Shown here: positions 4,757-7,587 of the stretch, piece by piece
Layout: the number at the start of each line of letters is the position of its first letter
Numbering within the stretch: the stretch's first letter is position 1
DNA from: Collinsella sp.
GTDB lineage: Bacteria; Actinomycetota; Coriobacteriia; Coriobacteriales; Coriobacteriaceae
Length of the DNA: 7,587 nucleotides
Assembly: GCA_019414465.1 (NCBI GenBank)
Contig: DXLY01000092.1
Span: 1-7,587 of the forward strand
Direction: 5' to 3'
Notes under the pieces: model-generated
The model's database searches: none
What the model saw: the letters and a program-made list of their open reading frames with translations, nothing else
What the model was told of the DNA's origin: nothing
Position numbers and translations under genes: made by a program

Positions 4757-6049
4757 GTGCTCGCACCTCATATCTCTGTCGTCAACCTCGGCTGCCGTGT
4801 CAACCGGGTTGAGTCCGACCGTATCACTGCCGATCTAATGCGCCTGGGCTTTGCAATGGTGGAGCCTCAGGATGCTGAGCTGATCGTCATTAACACCTGT
4901 GCCGTTACGGGCGAGGCCGAGGCCAAGACCCGTAAGGCCGTTCGCCATGCGCTGGCCTATCCAAACGAGCCCTATGTGGTCGTGACCGGATGCGTGGTCA
5001 ATCTGCATCCCGAGGAGCTGCTGGAGCTCTCGGACCGCGTGATCGCCGAGCCGTCCAAGATCGATGTCGCCGAACGCGTCTGTGAGGTGCTGGGCGTTGA
5101 GTCCGATGACGTTCCCGCCTGCAGCGACGGCGAGGTTGTCGACGCGCTCGGTCGCTCGCGTCTGGGCGTGAAGATCCAGGACGGCTGCAACCATCGTTGC
5201 ACCTATTGCATTGTGTGGAAGGCCCGCGGCCCCGAGCGCTCCGTGCCGGTCGAGTCCGTGCTCGAGCAGGTTCGCGAGGCTCAGGTGGCCGGCGTGCCCG
5301 AGGTGGTGCTGACGGGTGTGAACCTTGGCGCCTACGATGGCAAGAGCGCGACTGACGAACACGTTGAGATTGATGAGCTTCTCGAGGCGATCATGGAGCG
5401 CACGTCCATTCCGCATGTGCGCATTTCCTCGGTCGAGCCCATGGATATCTCCGAGTCCCTGCTTAAGGTCATGGCGCGCTATCCGAAGCGCATCGCCCCG
5501 TTTTTACACCTGCCCGTGCAGTCCGGCTGCACCAGGACACTGCATCGCATGGGCCGTCCCTATAGCGCCGAGGCCTTCGAGGAAACGGTGCGCATGATTC
5601 GCACCAACTTGCCTCAGGTGTCCCTTTCGTGCGATGTCATCGTCGGTTTTCCCGGTGAGACGGACGAGGAGTTTGAGGAGTCGCTGGCACTGTGCCGCCG
5701 TGTGGGCTTTTCGCGTATGCACGTGTTCCGCTACAGCAAGCGTCCCGGTACCCTTGCTGCCGATATGCCCGACCAGGTGCCGCCCGAGGTTATGGCCGAG
5801 CGTAGCCGCCGCATGAGGGCCGCGGCGCAGGAACTCGCCATTGCCGACGCTCGCCGTCGCGTGGGAACCGTCGAGCGTGCCGTGCTTGAGTATGGCGACA
5901 ACCTGACGCTCGGTTCGTTCCATCATGCCCGTCTTGACGATACCTGTGGACTCACAGCCCCGTGCCTGCTCGATGTTGCTATCATCGGAGTCGATGATTC
6001 CGGCTTGGTCCATGCACGCAGGGAGGTTCATGGAAGCCTCGAAGATTAG
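4757..6049 (+). CDS. mtaB: tRNA N6-threonylcarbamoyladenosine (t6A37) methylthiotransferase MtaB
   Basis: A 430-residue radical SAM methylthiotransferase that adds a methylthio group to t6A37 of ANN-decoding tRNAs, giving ms2t6A. The N-terminal UPF0004 domain carries the three auxiliary-cluster cysteines: C13 in VNLGCRVNRVES (the family TLGCKVNQxES block that separates MtaB from MiaB and RimO), C48 in NTCAVT and C79 in VTGC. The radical SAM motif is CNHRCTYC (C144, C148, C151), followed by ARGPERS, LTGVNLG (185-191), SSVEP, HLPVQSGC (251-258) and DVIVGFPGETDEEF. A TRAM-like RNA-binding end covers about 370-425. Where relatives have IIPYARG, this one has IVWKARG. The GTG start at 4757 has AAGGAG overlapping the dnaJ stop, 5 nt upstream. 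mtaB downstream of dnaJ is a known order in Firmicutes, where prmA and rsmE lie between; both are absent here. The last 20 nt overlap phoH. Confidence 0.93.
   Translation: MLAPHISVVNLGCRVNRVESDRITADLMRLGFAMVEPQDAELIVINTCAVTGEAEAKTRKAVRHALAYPNEPYVVVTGCVVNLHPEELLELSDRVIAEPSKIDVAERVCEVLGVESDDVPACSDGEVVDALGRSRLGVKIQDGCNHRCTYCIVWKARGPERSVPVESVLEQVREAQVAGVPEVVLTGVNLGAYDGKSATDEHVEIDELLEAIMERTSIPHVRISSVEPMDISESLLKVMARYPKRIAPFLHLPVQSGCTRTLHRMGRPYSAEAFEETVRMIRTNLPQVSLSCDVIVGFPGETDEEFEESLALCRRVGFSRMHVFRYSKRPGTLAADMPDQVPPEVMAERSRRMRAAAQELAIADARRRVGTVERAVLEYGDNLTLGSFHHARLDDTCGLTAPCLLDVAIIGVDDSGLVHARREVHGSLED
6021..6026 (+). promoter_or_regulatory. Ribosome binding site of phoH, inside mtaB
   Basis: GGGAGG lies in the end of mtaB and only 3 nt before the ATG at 6030, closer than usual. 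The register AGGG at 6020-6023 would give 6 nt. The next in-frame ATG upstream, at 6012, would place the site inside the gene, so 6030 is preferred. Confidence 0.5.
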
Positions 6050-7016
6050 ACTTACCGTTCCCGAGGGTATTGACCCCTCGCGCGTTTTGGGCGCCGGCGA
6101 CGGTGTCCTTCGTGCACTCGAGAGTTTGGTTCGTGCCCATGTGGTCGTCCGTGGCGACAGCATCGCCGTGAGCGGTGACCCGGACGAGGTCGAGCTCGTG
6201 GCGCGTTTTTTCGACCATACTTTTCGCGAGGCGGCCGCCGGACGCACGCTGTCTGCCGACGATGTTTCTCGCTGCCTGGCCGTCTTGCGCGACGGTGAGC
6301 ACGAGGCTACGTCGCTTCGCGATGATGTGCTGCTTTCGTATCGCGGTCGTGCCATTCGCCCCAAGACGCTCGGCCAAAAGCGCTACGTGGATGCCATCCG
6401 CTCGCATACCATCACGTTTGGCCTTGGTCCCGCCGGTACCGGTAAGACCTATCTGGCCATGGCGCTCGCCGTTGCCGCGCTCAAGCGTCACGAGGTGGGC
6501 CGTCTGATCTTGACGCGTCCGGTTGTCGAGGCGGGGGAGAATCTGGGCTTTTTGCCCGGTACCCTCGAGGAAAAGATTGACCCCTACATGCGTCCGCTCT
6601 ACGACGCCCTTTTTGACATGATGGATCGCGAGCGCACCGATGAGCTCATGGAGCGCGGCGTGATTGAGATCGCCCCGCTTGCCTACATGCGCGGCCGCAC
6701 GCTGAGCGATGCCTTCGTGGTGCTCGACGAGGCGCAAAATACCACGCCCGAGCAGATGAAGATGTTCCTGACGCGCCTGGGTTTTAACTCCAAGTTTGTG
6801 ATTACCGGCGACCTGAGTCAGCGCGACCTGGTGGGTCGTCGCGGCGGTCTTGCCGACGTTGAGCGGATTTTAGGCCGTGTCGACGATGTCGCATTTTCTC
6901 ACCTCGAGCGTGCCGACGTGGTGCGCCATGCCTTGGTGGGGCGTATCGTCGAGGCATACGATGCTTATGATGATGTGCGCGATAAGCGCGTGCACGACCG
7001 AAAGGAGTCCCGTTGA
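6030..7016 (+). CDS. phoH: PhoH family ATPase (PhoH-like protein)
   Basis: A 328-residue cytoplasmic P-loop NTPase. After an N-terminal PhoH domain (about 5-65), the ATPase core carries Walker A GPAGTGKT at 133-140, LTRPVVEAGENLGFLPG at 161-177, ERGVIEIAPLAYMRGRTL at 208-225, Walker B FVVLDEAQN at 229-237 and the sensor-like VITGDLSQRDL at 257-267. These match the helicase-like core of PhoH proteins. The family is linked to RNA metabolism and phosphate or stress responses, but its exact biochemical task in most bacteria is unsettled. The ATG at 6030 was chosen over earlier in-frame ATGs (5925, 6012) because the Shine-Dalgarno lies at 6021-6026 and the protein then starts at the conserved region. 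The gene overlaps mtaB by 20 nt and ybeY by 4 nt. PhoH beside YbeY is one of the most stable bacterial gene pairs and suggests a shared role in RNA processing. Confidence 0.93.
   Translation: MEASKIRLTVPEGIDPSRVLGAGDGVLRALESLVRAHVVVRGDSIAVSGDPDEVELVARFFDHTFREAAAGRTLSADDVSRCLAVLRDGEHEATSLRDDVLLSYRGRAIRPKTLGQKRYVDAIRSHTITFGLGPAGTGKTYLAMALAVAALKRHEVGRLILTRPVVEAGENLGFLPGTLEEKIDPYMRPLYDALFDMMDRERTDELMERGVIEIAPLAYMRGRTLSDAFVVLDEAQNTTPEQMKMFLTRLGFNSKFVITGDLSQRDLVGRRGGLADVERILGRVDDVAFSHLERADVVRHALVGRIVEAYDAYDDVRDKRVHDRKESR
7001..7007 (+). promoter_or_regulatory. Ribosome binding site of ybeY, inside phoH
   Basis: AAAGGAG ends 5 nt before TTG at 7013. It supports the unusual TTG start and the TTGA overlap with the phoH stop. 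Confidence 0.65.
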
Positions 7017-7522
7017 GTGTATTGATCAGCAACGATGCCGAGCTCGATACGCTGCTCGACGCGCAGGAGGTAGAGCACATCTGCGAGGTCGTGCTTGCCG
7101 CCGAGGGCGTTGAGCGTGAAGTTGAGATTTCCCTTTCGTATGTCGATGAGGACGAGATGCACGAGCTCAACCACGAGTGGCGCGGTATCGACCGTACCAC
7201 CGATGTCCTCTCGTTTGAGTGCGACTCGGCCTTTGACGAGGATATTCCCGCCGACGAGACGCTCGAGCTCGGCGATATCATCTTGGCCCCGCAGGTCATT
7301 GCCCGTCAGGCCCCCGGCTTTGGCAATAGCCCTGCCGACGAGTGCCGTCTGATGCTCGTTCATGGCATGCTGCACCTGCTGGGGTATGACCATATTGAGG
7401 ACGACGAGGCCGAGGTCATGGAGGCCCGCGAGGACGCCATCTTGCGCGATCTGGCGCTCGAGCGCGGCGAGGACCCCAAGCTGGTCCACGTCGGCCCCAT
7501 CACCAACCACGCCCACGACTAG
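7013..7522 (+). CDS. ybeY: Endoribonuclease YbeY (rRNA maturation factor)
   Basis: A 169-residue metal-dependent single-strand-specific endoribonuclease of the UPF0054 family, involved in maturing the 3' end of 16S rRNA and in ribosome quality control under heat stress. The zinc-binding signature HGMLHLLGYDH at 117-127 supplies three histidines (H117, H121, H127). The conserved DRTTDVLSF is at 60-68, and ELNHEWRG (51-58) and LGDIILAP (86-93) are also typical. The protein is acidic (many Asp and Glu at 30-90 and 128-155) and slightly longer than the family core because of a 20-residue tail. The start is TTG at 7013, in a 4-nt overlap (TTGA) with the end of phoH, with AAAGGAG 5 nt upstream. A second TTG at 7022 is a possible but less well placed start. 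Translational coupling to phoH is likely. Confidence 0.94.
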   Translation: MSVLISNDAELDTLLDAQEVEHICEVVLAAEGVEREVEISLSYVDEDEMHELNHEWRGIDRTTDVLSFECDSAFDEDIPADETLELGDIILAPQVIARQAPGFGNSPADECRLMLVHGMLHLLGYDHIEDDEAEVMEAREDAILRDLALERGEDPKLVHVGPITNHAHD

Positions 7523-7531
7523 GAGCCGTCT

Positions 7532-7587
7532 ATGATTCCCGGATCGAACAAGGACCATCCGTCCTTCTTAAAGTCGTTCTCCTACGC
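7532..7587 (+). CDS. Probable diacylglycerol/undecaprenol kinase (DgkA family), N-terminal end only
   Basis: The gene starts at ATG 7532, 9 nt after the ybeY stop, with AGGAG at 7521-7525 spaced 6 nt, and runs off the window after 18 complete codons plus two bases. The visible peptide MIPGSNKDHPSFLKSFSY(A) resembles the N-terminus of small integral-membrane DgkA kinases, where a basic, polar lead is followed by SF-x-x-A-x-x-G. Position also fits: ybeY is followed by dgkA in many Gram-positive bacteria, ahead of cdd and era. If correct, the enzyme would phosphorylate undecaprenol or diacylglycerol at the inner membrane. Too little is visible to confirm the catalytic residues; a different small membrane protein is possible. 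Confidence 0.5.
   Translation, partial: MIPGSNKDHPSFLKSFSY

Noticed and set aside
3677..4771. Long open frame (364 codons) on the minus strand, antisense to dnaJ
   Set aside because: It lies opposite a full-length DnaJ with all motifs. The peptide is Ala/Thr/Val-rich with no motif, as expected from the reverse of biased codons.
5504..6364. Minus-strand open frame spanning the mtaB/phoH junction
   Set aside because: No domain and no ribosome binding context; both + strand genes are well supported across this span.

Overview
The window is a compact run of genes, all on the + strand, from a GC-rich bacterium. Protein sequences and gene order fit a Gram-positive actinomycete of the class Coriobacteriia, possibly Collinsella or a close relative. 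That placement rests on my reading of the proteins and order, not on a database search. The order is lepA (last 23 codons) - dus - hemW - dnaJ-like - dnaJ - mtaB - phoH - ybeY - start of a probable dgkA. It is a variant of the conserved lepA-hemW-hrcA-(grpE-dnaK)-dnaJ-(prmA)-rsmE-(mtaB)-phoH-ybeY-(dgkA)-era neighbourhood of Gram-positive bacteria.

Layout: 1-2355 holds the lepA tail, a tRNA-dihydrouridine synthase and the HemW heme chaperone, packed 5 nt and 2 nt apart. A 58-nt gap follows, then an unusual J-protein (2414-3517), an 81-nt gap, and a standard type A DnaJ (3599-4747). mtaB follows after 9 nt. phoH overlaps the end of mtaB by 20 nt, ybeY overlaps the end of phoH by 4 nt, and the probable dgkA begins 9 nt after ybeY. 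The two gaps flanking the first J-protein are the only ones long enough to hold promoters. No stretch over 300 bases lacks a gene. I found no tRNA, rRNA, CRISPR array, insertion sequence or strong terminator.

The genes share a theme of translation, tRNA modification and protein/RNA quality control: EF-4, dihydrouridine synthase, MtaB (ms2t6A37), YbeY (16S rRNA maturation), PhoH and the DnaJ co-chaperones. HemW delivers heme.

The most notable item is the first J-protein. It has an intact J domain (HPD), a G/F-rich linker, all four CxxCxGxG zinc motifs and a C-terminal domain I. Where a normal DnaJ has C-terminal domain II and its dimerisation tail, it carries about 90 residues of strongly hydrophobic, probably membrane-spanning sequence in the same frame. 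It occupies the position where hrcA, the heat-shock repressor gene, usually lies. The picture is of a membrane-anchored, zinc-finger J-protein paired in tandem with the ordinary soluble DnaJ.
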